Below, in pieces: positions 53,776-64,000 of a stretch of DNA of 64,000 nt (the first letter of the stretch is position 1; each line of letters opens with the position of its first letter). Below the pieces are notes generated by a model. That model was not told the DNA's origin. It ran no database searches and saw nothing but the letters and a program-made list of their open reading frames with translations. Origin of the DNA: Megascapheus bottae (taxonomy: Eukaryota; Chordata; Mammalia; Rodentia; Geomyidae); NCBI GenBank assembly GCA_024803745.1, contig JANJXV010000037.1:2169001-2233000 (forward strand). The letters run 5' to 3'. The position numbers and the translations under genes were made by a program.

Positions 53776-56254
53776 AAATGAGCCTTGAATGCTGACGACT
53801 TTCCTTGAGTTCTAAAGCTGGTGGATTAGAAGGTAGCTCCCCTTGGCATCTCACAGTCTCTGAAGCCATGTCTTTTCCATATGTATGTCCTCCAGCTGTT
53901 TCCTCCATCATCTGCCATCTTTGATGGTCAACCAGGAAGTATCTCTGTGGTTACTATCATCATTTGGGGTACAGTATAGTAAGACACAGGCCACTGGGTA
54001 TAGAATTCAAGTAGTGTGCATTATCCTTAAAACATTCTCCCAGAGCCAATAGAGCTGGTAAAGCATCAGGATCCAATCCTTCTTGGAAAGGAGCTTTTAT
54101 AAGTACTTATAAGCTTGAGTACTTTAAAACTTCCCATAGCTCTTTCATTATTCTGTCCTTCCTACCCATGTCACTGCTGTCTGGACACAGTACTGTTCAT
54201 TTTCTATCTTCTCTAAATCTACTAGATCTAAGCCCTGAGGTGCATTCTCATGTTCTCTTTTGAAGGCTGAATGAATGGAAAGCTGATATACTTATTCCCC
54301 CTATACTTTTTCTGCTGGGTCTGACTTCTGTCTAGTGGCTGTTCTTCTATGGCTGTTCTTCTATGCTAGCTTTGACAATACTCTTACTTCTAGGTTTGGG
54401 ATGGGGTGGCCCTACTCCCTCAGTGCTGCAGTCCCCACCCTGGTTCCTGCCTATACTTCAGGAGTCTTTTTAGCCCTTCACGAAACCCTCCTCTGTTGAA
54501 CTGTTTGAAATTTACCATCAACTCACGCCAGAGCCTTTCTGGTACACACATCCATATCTCTATCAATTTTGGGGTATGTATGTGAAAGGAATCTTATTGA
54601 GAAGTTCACTTGCTGATTTGCCGACCTAAGTGGTGCCTTCTGTCCTGGATGCTCATCTTGACCTTGACAGCGCTTTGGCATCTTACAAAGTCATCTCAAT
54701 GGACAGTTAGACACCTTGGCACTGTATTCTAATCCTCATGAGAACCTTAGGTCTAGAGGCCCATTGACTGATTGGTGGTGTCCAGGAAGGAAGAAAGACA
54801 TGTGGGTTGGCTGCTGTCAAGTCATTAGAAGATGATTCTAGAAGTCAGTGTGAATGAAAGAAAGTTTGAACAAACATGCCCATGCAAGGATTCACCAATG
54901 ATTCTGTTTTAAAATTAAACCACAGATATGAAATTATGAAAATTAAGCCAACAGTCAACCTTTCTGTTATTTTGTTTCTATAAGGTGGATTTCTTTTGCC
55001 AAGTTGGGAGCCATATATAGGATGATCTGACATAATCATGCATTACCTGACAGGTGTGTGGCAGTGCTGGACCCCAGGCACTGGAAAAGGTCAGAGAAGA
55101 GTATGGAAGGGAAGGCTGGGATATGGGGTGACTGACCACAGTGTTTACAGACCCTTCGTAGCTGGAAGCCAGGAGCACAAGTGCCCTGAGTTGTTCCTGT
55201 TCATCTGAGATGGAACGGGACAACCCTGCAGGGCTTTACCAGCCCTCTCAGATGGGTTAGCAGCAGGCCTGACATCTCACCTGCTAACGAGGCTCCTCTG
55301 TAGCATGGGACAGCAGTTAGTGATAAATGGACAATGGCATTCTAGAGCAACAGCATTCTGAATATTCATAGTCTACTCACTTCCTTCTGGAGACATGCTC
55401 ATAATCACCAATATCCTGCTCACAGCACAGAGCCCGCCACTAAGCCCACTCATCCTGCTATAGCCTGGGCCAATTTATAGTGATGGGGGGGGGCGGTTTT
55501 CCTGCTTTCCCTCCTCTATGGACAGGGACCTCCAGTGAATGCAGCCTGTGAGCAGAGTTGCCTGTCCTGTGCTGGGGATGAGGGAATGCAATTCAGTTGC
55601 TCAGTTTCTATCTTAGCTGCATGGAGCTCTGGATTTAATCCACAGAACCACAAAACGAAGAAAGAAGAAAGTGGCTTGTCTTCTACAAAGCCACATGGTA
55701 ACACTGACTCCTATTAAAGCTGCAGTTGATAAATTCTGTGTCTGTTTTTTTTTTTATCTGACTAAAGGAAGAGACAGAAGGAAATAGTGCCATCAGTGGG
55801 CATTAGCCAGGGATCAAATAGGAAACTTGGTGTGGATTTGTAGTTATGACTTAGCCTTGGTGTCAGGACCCAATCTGGACTGGTCGATTTGGAGATTGTA
55901 CCTAGAGCTTCTCTGTTCCCTGCTCTCATTCCCATGTTTTTGGCATGCTCGGCTCCTCGACTGCGGAAAGGCTAGAGGAGTGCACGCTGAATTACAGTGC
56001 TATGTAATGCTTATGTCAATGTTTCCCAGCGCTGCCTGCCACCACCACCTCCTTTGACTTGCTTCCTTCTCCTTCCTGCTCCTTTATCACACACCACTAC
56101 TGCTCAAGCAGTGTTCTCCCACTCTTTGATTCTCAGTGTTACCTTGCCCTTGTCTCAGTTAAGGAATAGGAAAGAAGGCCCTGCCTTATGAAGACAGCAA
56201 GGGCTCTTGCAATTGAACTTCCTTTTCAGTACTCCATGGATCTGGAGAAATCCT

Positions 56255-56390
56255 TTTAATGTCTAGTTTGCGTGATTGTGTGCTTGAAGACAGGGTTCAT
56301 GCCATCGCTGTACCTCTGTCTTCTCTGGGCCTGGCACAGGGTGTAGCTCACCAGAGGCACACAATAAACAGCAGTTGGATGCACACTTGA
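56255..56390 (+). mobile_element. L2 3' end
   Basis: GAAGACAGGGTTCATGCCAT, GGCCTGGCACAGGGTGTAGC and AGGCACACAATAAACAGCAG match the L2 terminus. Confidence 0.6.
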
Positions 56391-56461
56391 CAGTCTTTTC
56401 ATTCTTAGACCAGGAGTAAGAAAAAAAAAAGGCCCCGTGGTTGTTGAAAAGTGATACGTAC

Positions 56462-56533
56462 ACAGATGACTCGGTTGGGTGACCCAATGCTGGATCCAGG
56501 GGGAGAGATGGAAGTCTCAGACGTCCGTCTATG
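56462..56533 (-). CDS. ABLIM3: ABLIM3 coding exon 2 of window: Ser/Pro-rich linker
   Basis: A 72-nt exon, phase 0 to 0, preceded by CCCACAG and followed by GTACGT. It encodes 24 residues starting HRRTSETSISPPGSS and ending NRVIC, a known ABLIM linker segment after LIM4. It is rich in Ser, Thr and Pro, with RRTS resembling a basophilic kinase site (inference). Because it is symmetric, it could be skipped without a frameshift. Confidence 0.97.
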
Positions 56534-57067
56534 CTGTGGGAAAGACAAAGACAGAAGAGGTGAGAAGCTGTGCCCTAGGGTTAATGGGAGGGGCAGAAGG
56601 CAGCTCTTTTGGGACACATCAGAGTTCCTGTGAACACCCTCTGGCTACTTCTGGCCTTTCTTTTAGCTTTTTAGTTTTTAGAAAAGATTTTTTTTCATAC
56701 ATTTATTTGAGCATTGAATATCATTGTAAAGCATGTCAAGTTATTACCGAAGGTCAATTTATGATTCTTCCCTCTATCTCTATGGAAACTTTTGACATTA
56801 AAAAAAAAAACCCTAGGGATTTGAAATGTCGGATGCAATGCAACATTTCTCTTTGAAATAGTCTGTTGTAATTTGATGGACGCTTCTTGCCTGAAAATTC
56901 AAAAGTTTAAAGTATGAGGATTCCCTTACATTGTTCAGTCAATTTATTTCTGCAAATTATAATGTTTTCCTGGATTTTCTGTCAATGAGAAATTAATGTC
57001 ATTTAATTTGAGTTAATTTTCTATTTTAAACTAAGGTCTAATGCTCAGAACTTCAGGTTGCTGGACA

Positions 57068-57070
<3 letters not shown>

Positions 57071-57109
<39 letters not shown>
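57071..57109. repeat. (TA)n microsatellite
   Basis: About 19 TA units abutting a T17 SINE tail. Confidence 0.96.
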
Positions 57110-57125
<16 letters not shown>

Positions 57126-57341
57126 GTCAGTCATGGGACTCAGATTCAAGGCCTGCATGCTATCTTTGAGTCTTTTTTCACTCAGTGCTAGTGCTCTACT
57201 ACTTTGAACCATAGCACCACGGGTTTTCTGTTGGTTCACTGGAGATAAGAGTCTCCCAGACATTCTTGTCCAGGCTGGCTTCAAACCACAATCTCAGCCT
57301 GCTGGGCAGCTAGGATTCAAGTATGAGCCACCAGTACCTGA
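57110..57341 (-). mobile_element. Type B SINE
   Basis: GTCAGTCATGGGACTCAGAT, GTTCACTGGAGATAAGAGTC and TATGAGCCACCAGTACCTG. Confidence 0.85.
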
Positions 57342-57799
57342 TTTAGAATGTGAATTTCATTTGTATAAATTTATAATAGGAAGTTGCTCATGAAACTTTT
57401 GGGTTATTCCAATTCATAATATGTTTACTTTAAATGCATAAAATTGCTTAGCATATACTTATTGGTAGTTTATTTAAAATTCAAGCATAGATGACACTTC
57501 CTGTAATTATATACTATGTTGATTCTTTGCAGTATTTCCTTGGCAAACTGACATTAACTTAAGTCAACAACAATTGCCAGTGCGACAGTCCAATGTCAAG
57601 CTCAGAGCAACTGCATGCGGTGTGCCATGGTGGAAAAAGTCAGACTGGGATTCCAGAGGACCACTAGGCAAATTCGTGACTTGAGAGATCTTAGATTCCC
57701 GATGTGAATTGGATTACTCAGTTCTCTCTCAGATCTCTCATGCTACAGTGTCAAGCATTCTAAGTGCAGCTACAGAGCAATTTCCCAAACTTTGGGTTT

Positions 57800-58032
57800 T
57801 TTTCTTCTTCTTTCTTTTTCCTTCTGTACTTGTGTTTCAACTCAAGACCTGGGCACTGTTCTCTAGCTTTTTCATTGAAGGCCGGTGCTATATCACTTAG
57901 GCCACACTTTTACTTCCAGGGTTTTTAGTGGCTAATTAGAGATAATAGTCTTGGAGATTTATCTTCCTGGGCTTGCTCAGATCGCAGATCTCTGGAACAG
58001 CTAGAATTATAGACTAGAGCTACTGTTTGGCC
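57800..58032 (-). mobile_element. Type B SINE, diverged
   Basis: CTGGGCACTGTTCTCTAGC, GTGGCTAATTAGAGATAATA and CTAGAATTATAGACTAGAGC. Confidence 0.75.
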
Positions 58033-58231
58033 AAACTTTGGATTTTGAACTTGTGGTGGCTCTAGGAAGACAAACATAGGTAGATTCTGAGCCATAAAAT
58101 GAGAGAGTAAAATTCAATGTTTTATTCCAAACTTTCCCGATTAAGTAGAAGAGAACACTTAATTTGGTGCAAATACATTTCAACAACTGCCTTAATTCCC
58201 CTTACTAAGTTTCCTCCCTTGCCTACTTTTA

Positions 58232-58444
58232 TTTATTTTTTATTTTTATTTTTTGCCAGTCCTGGGCCTTGAACTTAGGGACTGGGCACTGTCCTTGGGC
58301 TTTCCCAAGGGTAGAGTTCTACCACTTGAGCCTCAGCACCACTTCTGCCTTTTTTTTTCTATGTGTGTGGTACTGAGGAATTGAACCTGGGTCTTCGTGC
58401 ATGGTAGGCAAGCACTGTACCACTAGGCTAAACTGCCAGCCTGT
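58232..58444 (-). mobile_element. Type A SINE with 15-bp target-site duplication
   Basis: CCTTGCCTACTTTTA at 58217-58231 recurs exactly at 58445-58459. The copy reads GCCAGTCCTGGGCCTTGAAC to CTGTACCACTAGGCTAAACT. Confidence 0.95.
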
Positions 58445-59866
58445 CCTTGCCTACTTTTAAATTAAGGAGAGTATTGGTAACATTAACTAGAATTTTAAAG
58501 ATCTGCCAGTCTGTCTGTCTTTCTCAAAGAATATTTGTAGGCTAATGGACATATATATATACATAAAATAAGTTTTATAAAAGGTTTCAGAATCTGAAGT
58601 TTTATATTAAAAATTACACCAACTTTGAGACTTGTGTAAAAAAATTCTTGATAACTATTTCATTGAATGAATTCTATGATTGCCTTCTAGTTATAGCAAA
58701 CATTTCTAGTTTCTGTTTGGTATTATAATATTACATTTTATGTTAAGTAAAAAGTAGTGAGTTGACTTGTGGAAAATATTAAGTTGAAGATTCTGTGAGG
58801 AGATGGTAGTCAGATAAAAAAAGCATCAGGGCCATAAAGAATAACTCAAATTTGGGAGCTGCCTCTAAAGAGATGGATATTGGGTCTTTTTGTATCTTAA
58901 ATAGCATAGGCTTTGGAAGAAACAGTGAAAAAGATTTATGCATGACTCAAAAAAAACCCCAAACAAAACATTACACATCGGTAGTGCAGCTTTTACATCA
59001 AACTTACATTAAGTGCTTGAAATGGCAAGGGAGACATATTTAATAGTTGAACAGATATTGTGCCTTTATGTTTTTAGTTGAGCGACTAGTCTAATGTAAT
59101 AAAGTCTCAAGGGGCCAAGTCGATAACCAGGGACCAGGATGTAAAAGCTCACTGGAGATCAAGGCTGTTCCCTGCACTCCACAAACTATACAGAGATTCC
59201 AGCACAATCTAAAAACCCCAGGGGCTTTCTACAGGCTTTTTCTACACCTAGGTAGCTCTACTTCTTTCTACAGAGTCTGGGACCTGGATTCACAGGCCTT
59301 CCCAGTGTTTATCAGAGTACAGTCATTCAGAGAAGGATCAGGGCCTCAGCTGGTCTAAGTCTGTGCCTGGGGATGTTGCTTCGTTTCTGTCTGGCTGCAC
59401 TGCTACAGCAAAATCACCATTCTCTTTAGATTTAGTTTTTCTTTCAGGCAAGATGGAGATAAGATTGCTCCATCTACCTCTGGGGACTGGAGGAATCAAA
59501 TCACACAGTGGCTGTGAAGATCTCTGGCAGCTGTCAATCCTGGCGACAATCTTAATAGGTTAAGGAAAGCCATGGCATGAACATCTCAGATAGGCTATCA
59601 TCTTAGTCAGTTTTGGTAAGGTTATAACCTTACCTGCCTCAGACCTACTGAAGACCTCACACACAGACAGTGGACTAACATTTTTATCTCCTCAAAACCC
59701 CAGGAGACAAGGAAACATTCTCAGTTAGAACCCAAGGAAAGAAGGCACACACTGGAGAGTGGGTACACTAAGGATATTGATGAGCTACTAATGCACAGCT
59801 CCCCCAGCTGGCAGCTAAAGCTGGCCACACAGGACTGGGGTTTGATATCATCACTAGCTTGCTTAC

Positions 59867-59925
59867 CTTTAGCTTTTTCTCTGCCCGAGCTGCTTGTTTG
59901 CAGATGGGGTGCCACACTTCTGAAC
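59867..59925 (-). CDS. ABLIM3: ABLIM3 coding exon 1 of window: end of LIM domain 4
   Basis: The exon is bounded by CCTTAG on the 5' side and GTAAGC on the 3' side. It enters with two bases of a split Gly codon and leaves at phase 0. It encodes SEVWHPICKQAARAEKKLK. The His and Cys of WHPIC are the last zinc ligands of the fourth LIM domain, and the basic AEKKLK run starts the linker. The preceding LIM4 exon was searched for in 59926-64000 and not found, so the upstream intron exceeds 4 kb. Confidence 0.96.
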
Positions 59926-60149
59926 CTAAGGGGCCAGAAAAACAACAAAGGCTCAGACTTTTCAAGTGTACCAGCCTTTTGAATATTTTCCCATCCCAGC
60001 TCTGCTTCCTTTTCCTCCTTGGGAGGTATATTATGTACCCCGCACACCAACCAGTAAGAAATCCCTGTATTTCTTAGCTCCCTGTGTCCTGAAGAGCCAT
60101 TGGCATGCCAGTCTGACGGCTCACACACCCTTTCTATGTGGCCAAATCC

Positions 60150-60500
60150 TAACTACTTATCAAAGTTCAGGTCTCATGAGACATCCCCTGCCAAGTTTCT
60201 TACCTGCCAGGGCGTGGTGACTTCTCTCTCCTCTTGGTTCCATAGCACACTCTATACCTCTCTTCATACACACAGCGTTAAGTCCCAGTAGTTTGTGGCT
60301 TTCCTACCCCAACTACATCAAGAGTTCTTTCTAGGCAGGAACTGAGCGTTACCCATGGCTCTATCTCACACAGCACTGGTGTGGGGCTTCAGTCTTACAG
60401 GAGAGCTATACATGTTAGTGGGGTGAATGGATGAGCGTGTGATTAGCAGCCCTGAGTGAATATAGCAGGTGGTGAAGAAATATTTCTTGAATGAATGAGT
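60150..60500 (+). mobile_element. L2 fragment
   Basis: AAAGTTCAGGTCTCATGAGA, TTCTAGGCAGGAACTGAGCG and GTGGGGTGAATGGATGAGCG follow L2 in order. Confidence 0.6.
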
Positions 60501-61239
60501 GACAGTGGGGGTTGAAAGAAAATGACAGACAACAGTAAACTCCAGACTTCCTTTCTCTTCAGACTTATGCAGACATATAGCTTATCAGAACTGCTTCATT
60601 TAAGGGGGAGTTACATGTTCTTAAGCAATGTATATTTTGCCTAAGAGTATTGTCTTGACCTTCTAATTCCCCAGAGACTTCAGACTCTTCAAATATAGTA
60701 TATTTGTGTTGTTAAAGCAACACCAATTTTTATTGTGAGTGGGTGTCCAGTTGGCCTGCCCCAACGTGAGGCCAATTTGGAAAGGTATGAGCAACAGCTG
60801 GCTAGTCACATGGTAAGAAGCTCCAGATATTGCACATTCCCCACTGATGGGACAGGTGTCCTGGATTAGAAGGAAAAACAGGAACATATTATCCCTCTGG
60901 AGCCAATCCTCTTTTAATACGCCCTAAAAGGAAAGACACCAACAAATGGCTAGATTCCTGATTCCCCAGATGGCATTTGTTTGTCTGACTTTGTTTCTAG
61001 GATATGTTGCCCAGTATGGTTCATTTCCTGGAGCCCCTAGGTCTGGAATCCTTGCTCAGGGACAGGGAGCGATGTAAGGTCAAATAATTAGACCCCAAAG
61101 CAGAGAAGAACATTGATCTGTTCCAGGCATAGAGTTCTGGGTTTTTGTCTCTGTTCTACCTGAATACATCCTCTCTCCAGGTCTCAGGTTCTTCAACTGA
61201 GTTTTAATGAGGTGGGACTTGGAAGGTCTTGGAGATTAT

Positions 61240-61437
61240 TTTGAAGGTCTTGAACTCAGGGCCTGAATGCTGTCCCTGAGCTTCTTTTGCTCAAGGCTAA
61301 ACCTGAGCCACAGTGCCACTTCTGGTTTCTTTCTGAGTAGTTTGTTTTTCTTGGCCAGTCTGGCTTCTAACTGAGATCTTCCGATCTCAGCTTCCTGAGT
61401 AACTAGAATGACAGGTGTGAGTCACCAGTACCTGGCT
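61240..61437 (-). mobile_element. Type B SINE
   Basis: GGTCTTGAACTCAGGGCCTG, GATCTTCCGATCTCAGCTTC and CAGGTGTGAGTCACCAGTAC. Confidence 0.8.
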
Positions 61438-61494
61438 AGATTTTTACATTTTTGATGCAAAGTCTAAGATATGCATGGCTTTGTGCTTTACATT

Positions 61495-61676
61495 CTCTTT
61501 TGGCTTTTTTGCTCAAGACTGCCACTCTACCACTTGAGTCACACCTTGACTTTCTGGCTTTTAGCAAGTTAATTGGAGATAAGACTTATCTGCATGGGCT
61601 GGCTTAGAATTGTGATCCTCAGATCTCTGTTTCCTGAATAAGTAGGATTACAGGCATGAGACACCAGTGCTTGGCT
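61495..61676 (-). mobile_element. Type B SINE
   Basis: TTTTGCTCAAGACTGCCACT, AGTTAATTGGAGATAAGACT and GGATTACAGGCATGAGACAC. Confidence 0.8.
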
Positions 61677-62411
61677 ACGATTTTTAACCTAGGTCCAATT
61701 TTGTCTTTTGTGAAGTAGGAATCTTTGATTCTTTTCTGGTGATATTCCTGGCTATTCTCTATTCAGCAGTTTAATGCCTTCCTAAGTAAAATGCAATGGT
61801 TCCTAGCATCCAGTAGAGGGACTCTGGGTCTGTGGCTTGAACAGGCAATCACAGGGTGTGTCTACTGCCAACTAAGCTGAGTTTCTTTTGGGAGTTGGAG
61901 AGCATTTCCGGTTCCTCTTTGAGTTACTCCTGAATCTACTAGGAGTTGTTTATGACTATGTGGCAGGAAACACATGTCCTAGGTCACTGTAGGAAATGGA
62001 TGAGGCCAACACAGAAGTCTGAGAAGGTCGTAAGATTAGGTGAAAGGAGTGGAGGAAAGGTGCAGAGGGCAGAAGTTCTCATAGTGGGAAATGATGTAAA
62101 AGGTATGCGTGTGTGGTGAGGGTCAGGCTCAATAGTCGCTTACTTTTTGACTTGATGACATTGAACTTATCTGAAATAAAACTAAGACACAAATGGCCAT
62201 TACTTCAGTCTTTTGTATATGGAATCTATTTATGGATTTATTTATCATGGGGAGGATCAAACACTATAAAGAAAAAGGTAACTAGAAATAAAAAAATATT
62301 GGCAGTGCAATCATACAAATAAAAGAAGATCAAAAAAGAATTTGCTGATAGTTAGCAGTGACCTTAGGTAAATAAAGGCAAGAAAATATAATAAGGTGAT
62401 TTTTTACATTT

Positions 62412-62568
62412 ATTATTTGTTGATTGTGGGGCTTGAACTCAGAGCCTAGGTACTGTCTCTGAGCCTTCTACCACTTTGAGCCACAGTACTGCTTCCAGTT
62501 TTCTGGTGGTTAACTGGAGTCTCACAGACTTTGAATCAGGTTCCTCAGATGTCGGTCTCCTGAGTAGT
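62412..62568 (-). mobile_element. Type B SINE, internally deleted
   Basis: GATTGTGGGGCTTGAACTCA and TCTGGTGGTTAACTGGAGTC; parts of both arms are missing. Confidence 0.75.
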
Positions 62569-62605
62569 ATGACTGGTTGGATTCTATGATTGTGCGCACG
62601 CACTC

Positions 62606-62607
<2 letters not shown>

Positions 62608-62647
<40 letters not shown>
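62608..62647. repeat. (TG)n microsatellite
   Basis: About 19 TG units immediately upstream of a SINE. Confidence 0.96.
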
Positions 62648-62648
<1 letters not shown>

Positions 62649-62862
62649 GGTACTAGGGCTTGAACTCCACTCAGGTCCTGGGCATTGTCCCTTAGCTTTT
62701 TTTGTTCAATACTAGCACTTTACCACTTGAGATACAGTTCCATTTCTGGCTTTTTTACTGATTGGTTGGAGATAAGAATGGCCTGGGCTGGCTTTCAACT
62801 GCCATCCTCAGATCTCAGTCTCTTAAGTAACTTGAATTACAGAAGTGAGCTACCAGTGCCCA
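62648..62862 (-). mobile_element. Type B SINE
   Basis: GGTACTAGGGCTTGAACTCC, GATTGGTTGGAGATAAGAAT and AGTGAGCTACCAGTGCCC. Confidence 0.82.
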
Positions 62863-63329
62863 GAGTTACCATTGCATTTTAAGAAAATACCAGGTAAAAA
62901 GCAGCTGGAGGAGGATGGTATTCAGGATAAGGGTACTCAGAAATAGGCTGAAGGCAGTTCCTTCACCATGAGCAGACTAAGCAGAAATGGTAAAAAAAAA
63001 AAAAGTAGTTTTGGATTTTGGGTTCTTTTCATAGATACTGTGGGAAAAGATTTCCATATACTTTGCAAGTAAAGCAAGAACTAATAGGAAAAGGTTCCAG
63101 GGGAGGAAGATGAATATTCTGTCCATCTGCTGGACAGACAGCTCTGCACTCCTGGAAGTACACACTGGGTGGATGGTCCTGAGCACTCAGCAGGCACAGT
63201 CGAGGATTTTAACCAGCTATCCCAATCCCTGAGACTCTTCTCACCTTAATAGGTTTCTCTTTAGAAAGGAAAGAATTACTGACCCCCGAATAAACCAAAC
63301 AACAATATAAATTCTAGGAACACAGGGAT

Positions 63330-63410
63330 TCATAGCTGTCTCCTCAATGAATCTATAGATATATTGGCAGGTACTTAAGATTCTCAATAAATACTCATTG
63401 AATAAATCAA
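63330..63410 (+). mobile_element. Possible L2 or MIR 3' end
   Basis: GGTACTTAAGATTCTCAATA and AATACTCATTGAATAAATC resemble the common terminus of these elements. Confidence 0.45.
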
Positions 63411-63547
63411 TAAAAGAATATGATGTTCACTAATAGGCCAGCTGGATCCTTTAAACAGGGTCCAGGGACAATGAGACTCTGATTCAACAGCTACAGTTCA
63501 CTTAGATTGGGGTTGGTTAATGCCTGACATTGTTGAATGACTATCTT

Positions 63548-63742
63548 TTTTTTTTGCCAGTCCTGGACCTTGAACTCAGGGCCTGAGCACTGTCCTTGGA
63601 CTTTCTCAAGGCTAGAGCTCTACCACTTGAGCCTCAGCACCACTTCCGGCTTTTTTCTATGTATGTGGTACCGAGGAATCGAACCCGGGTCTTCATGCAT
63701 GCTAGGCAAGCACTTTAACCACTAGGCCAAACTCCCGGCCCC
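63548..63742 (-). mobile_element. Type A SINE with 15-bp target-site duplication, best preserved copy
   Basis: TTGAATGACTATCTT at 63533-63547 recurs exactly at 63743-63757. CpGs remain in TTCCGGC, ACCGAGG, ATCGAACCCGGG and CCCGGCC, suggesting a recent insertion. Confidence 0.96.
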
Positions 63743-64000
63743 TTGAATGACTATCTTAAAGTCTGAAAAAATGCCGAGGCTTGGGTCTGCCTTCAGAGCC
63801 ACTGACACTGACTCCCTGGAGATGGGCTTGACAATCCTATTCAAAGGCTTTCCAGGTGACTCTAAATGAGAAAACCAGAGGGCTAAGTATTAGGTAGGCC
63901 TCCAGATGTCTTGCTTTGGAATATTATGAAAGAAGGAATACAGAAGTCAACATGTTTATGAGGTGCCTGGCTCCAGGCATCCTATCTCGTGTTCTCTGAG

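Larger units (their letters stand above)
52903..56461 (-). other. ABLIM3: ABLIM3 intron between exons 2 and 3
   Basis: A 3.6-kb intron with two old MIR fragments, half of a type B SINE and an L2-like 3' end. The part 53940-56250 shows no repeat or exon I can name. Confidence 0.9.
56534..59866 (-). other. ABLIM3: ABLIM3 intron between exons 1 and 2 of window
   Basis: A 3.3-kb intron, AT-rich from 56640 to 59100, with a TA repeat and three gene-sense SINEs. The 3' neighbourhood of the LIM4 exon (59110-59866) has no recognised repeat. Confidence 0.9.
33250..64000 (-). other. ABLIM3: ABLIM3 gene body, 3' part (partial at the 64000 edge)
   Basis: Sixteen exons on the minus strand join into one 430-residue open frame ending in TAG. 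Every intron is GT-AG and all phases agree (59 nt entering at phase 1, then 72,156,30,130,99,48,135,65,148,30,59,61,8,81,114). The order LIM4 remnant, linker, villin headpiece is diagnostic of the ABLIM family. The peptides SLGTLSPYSQ, IYENLDLRQRRASSPGYIDS and [18 protein letters not shown], plus AFAP1L1 next door, identify ABLIM3 rather than ABLIM1 or ABLIM2. Human ABLIM3 is about 683 residues (from memory), so some 250 N-terminal residues lie outside. The known role is an actin-binding scaffold in muscle and other tissues that works with STARS and SRF signalling. The gene appears intact. Confidence 0.97.
59926..64000 (-). other. ABLIM3: ABLIM3 intron upstream of the LIM4 exon (open at window edge)
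   Basis: More than 4 kb with an L2-like fragment, four old type B SINEs, a TG repeat and one well preserved type A SINE. No LIM exon (Cys-x2-Cys pattern between splice sites) was found. Confidence 0.85.

Noticed and set aside
60663..60887. Frame with DTCPISGECAISGASYHV, considered as a missing LIM exon
   Set aside because: Cys spacing does not fit a LIM domain, it does not match the expected ABLIM3 LIM4 sequence, and no usable splice pair gives the needed phase.
1..64000. CRISPR arrays, operons, prokaryotic or phage genes
   Set aside because: The spliced genes, SINEs, L1s, MIRs and CpG island are those of a mammal; no regular spaced repeats exist beyond microsatellites.

Overview
The window is mammalian nuclear DNA, almost certainly from a rodent. 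It holds a spliced vertebrate gene with GT-AG introns, a CpG-island promoter, dozens of SINEs, 5'-truncated L1 elements, old MIR and L2 fragments and many microsatellites. The dominant repeats are two composite SINEs. Type A is a dimer of two tRNA/ID-like units (consensus features: GGTTCGATTCC box B, then TGGCTCAAGTGGTAGAG). Type B is a short B1-like left arm joined to an ID-like right arm. From memory this pair fits Heteromyidae (kangaroo rats, pocket mice). That species guess is inference; the rodent call is firmer.

Two genes are supported, both on the minus strand. (1) ABLIM3 (actin-binding LIM protein 3): 16 coding exons between 59925 and 35745 encode 430 contiguous residues. They run from the last zinc-binding piece of LIM domain 4, through the long serine/tyrosine-rich linker, to the complete C-terminal villin headpiece and TAG stop. 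Every junction is GT-AG, every phase matches and there is no internal stop or frameshift. The exons for LIM1 to most of LIM4 must lie beyond 64000. The 3'UTR probably runs to about 33250. (2) AFAP1L1 (actin filament-associated protein 1-like 1): only the first coding exon (start codon plus 13 nt, 18860-18845) is present, inside a CpG island at about 18.35-19.19 kb. I found no exon 2 in 1-18844, so that stretch is read as intron 1.

Layout, left to right: 1-18844 AFAP1L1 intron 1, repeat-rich with no coding exon seen; 18350-19190 AFAP1L1 promoter island with a CpG-rich SINE on its edge; 19190-33250 intergenic, with L1, SINE clusters, a 180-nt pyrimidine tract and a possible solo LTR; 33250-64000 the 3' two thirds of ABLIM3. 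ABLIM3 and AFAP1L1 lie head-to-tail about 14-17 kb apart, as in human 5q32. Both proteins act on actin filaments: ABLIM3 through LIM and headpiece domains, AFAP1L1 through PH domains and an actin-binding region.

I looked for an undescribed system and did not find one. The best leads are local: an 8-nt microexon in ABLIM3, a frame-neutral exon pair around it, a possible SINE-derived poly(A) signal, a SINE that keeps its CpGs at the AFAP1L1 island, a 103-nt Z-DNA-type tract, and several nested insertions with readable target-site duplications. Repeat borders are by eye and good to roughly 5-15 bp unless a target-site duplication fixes them.
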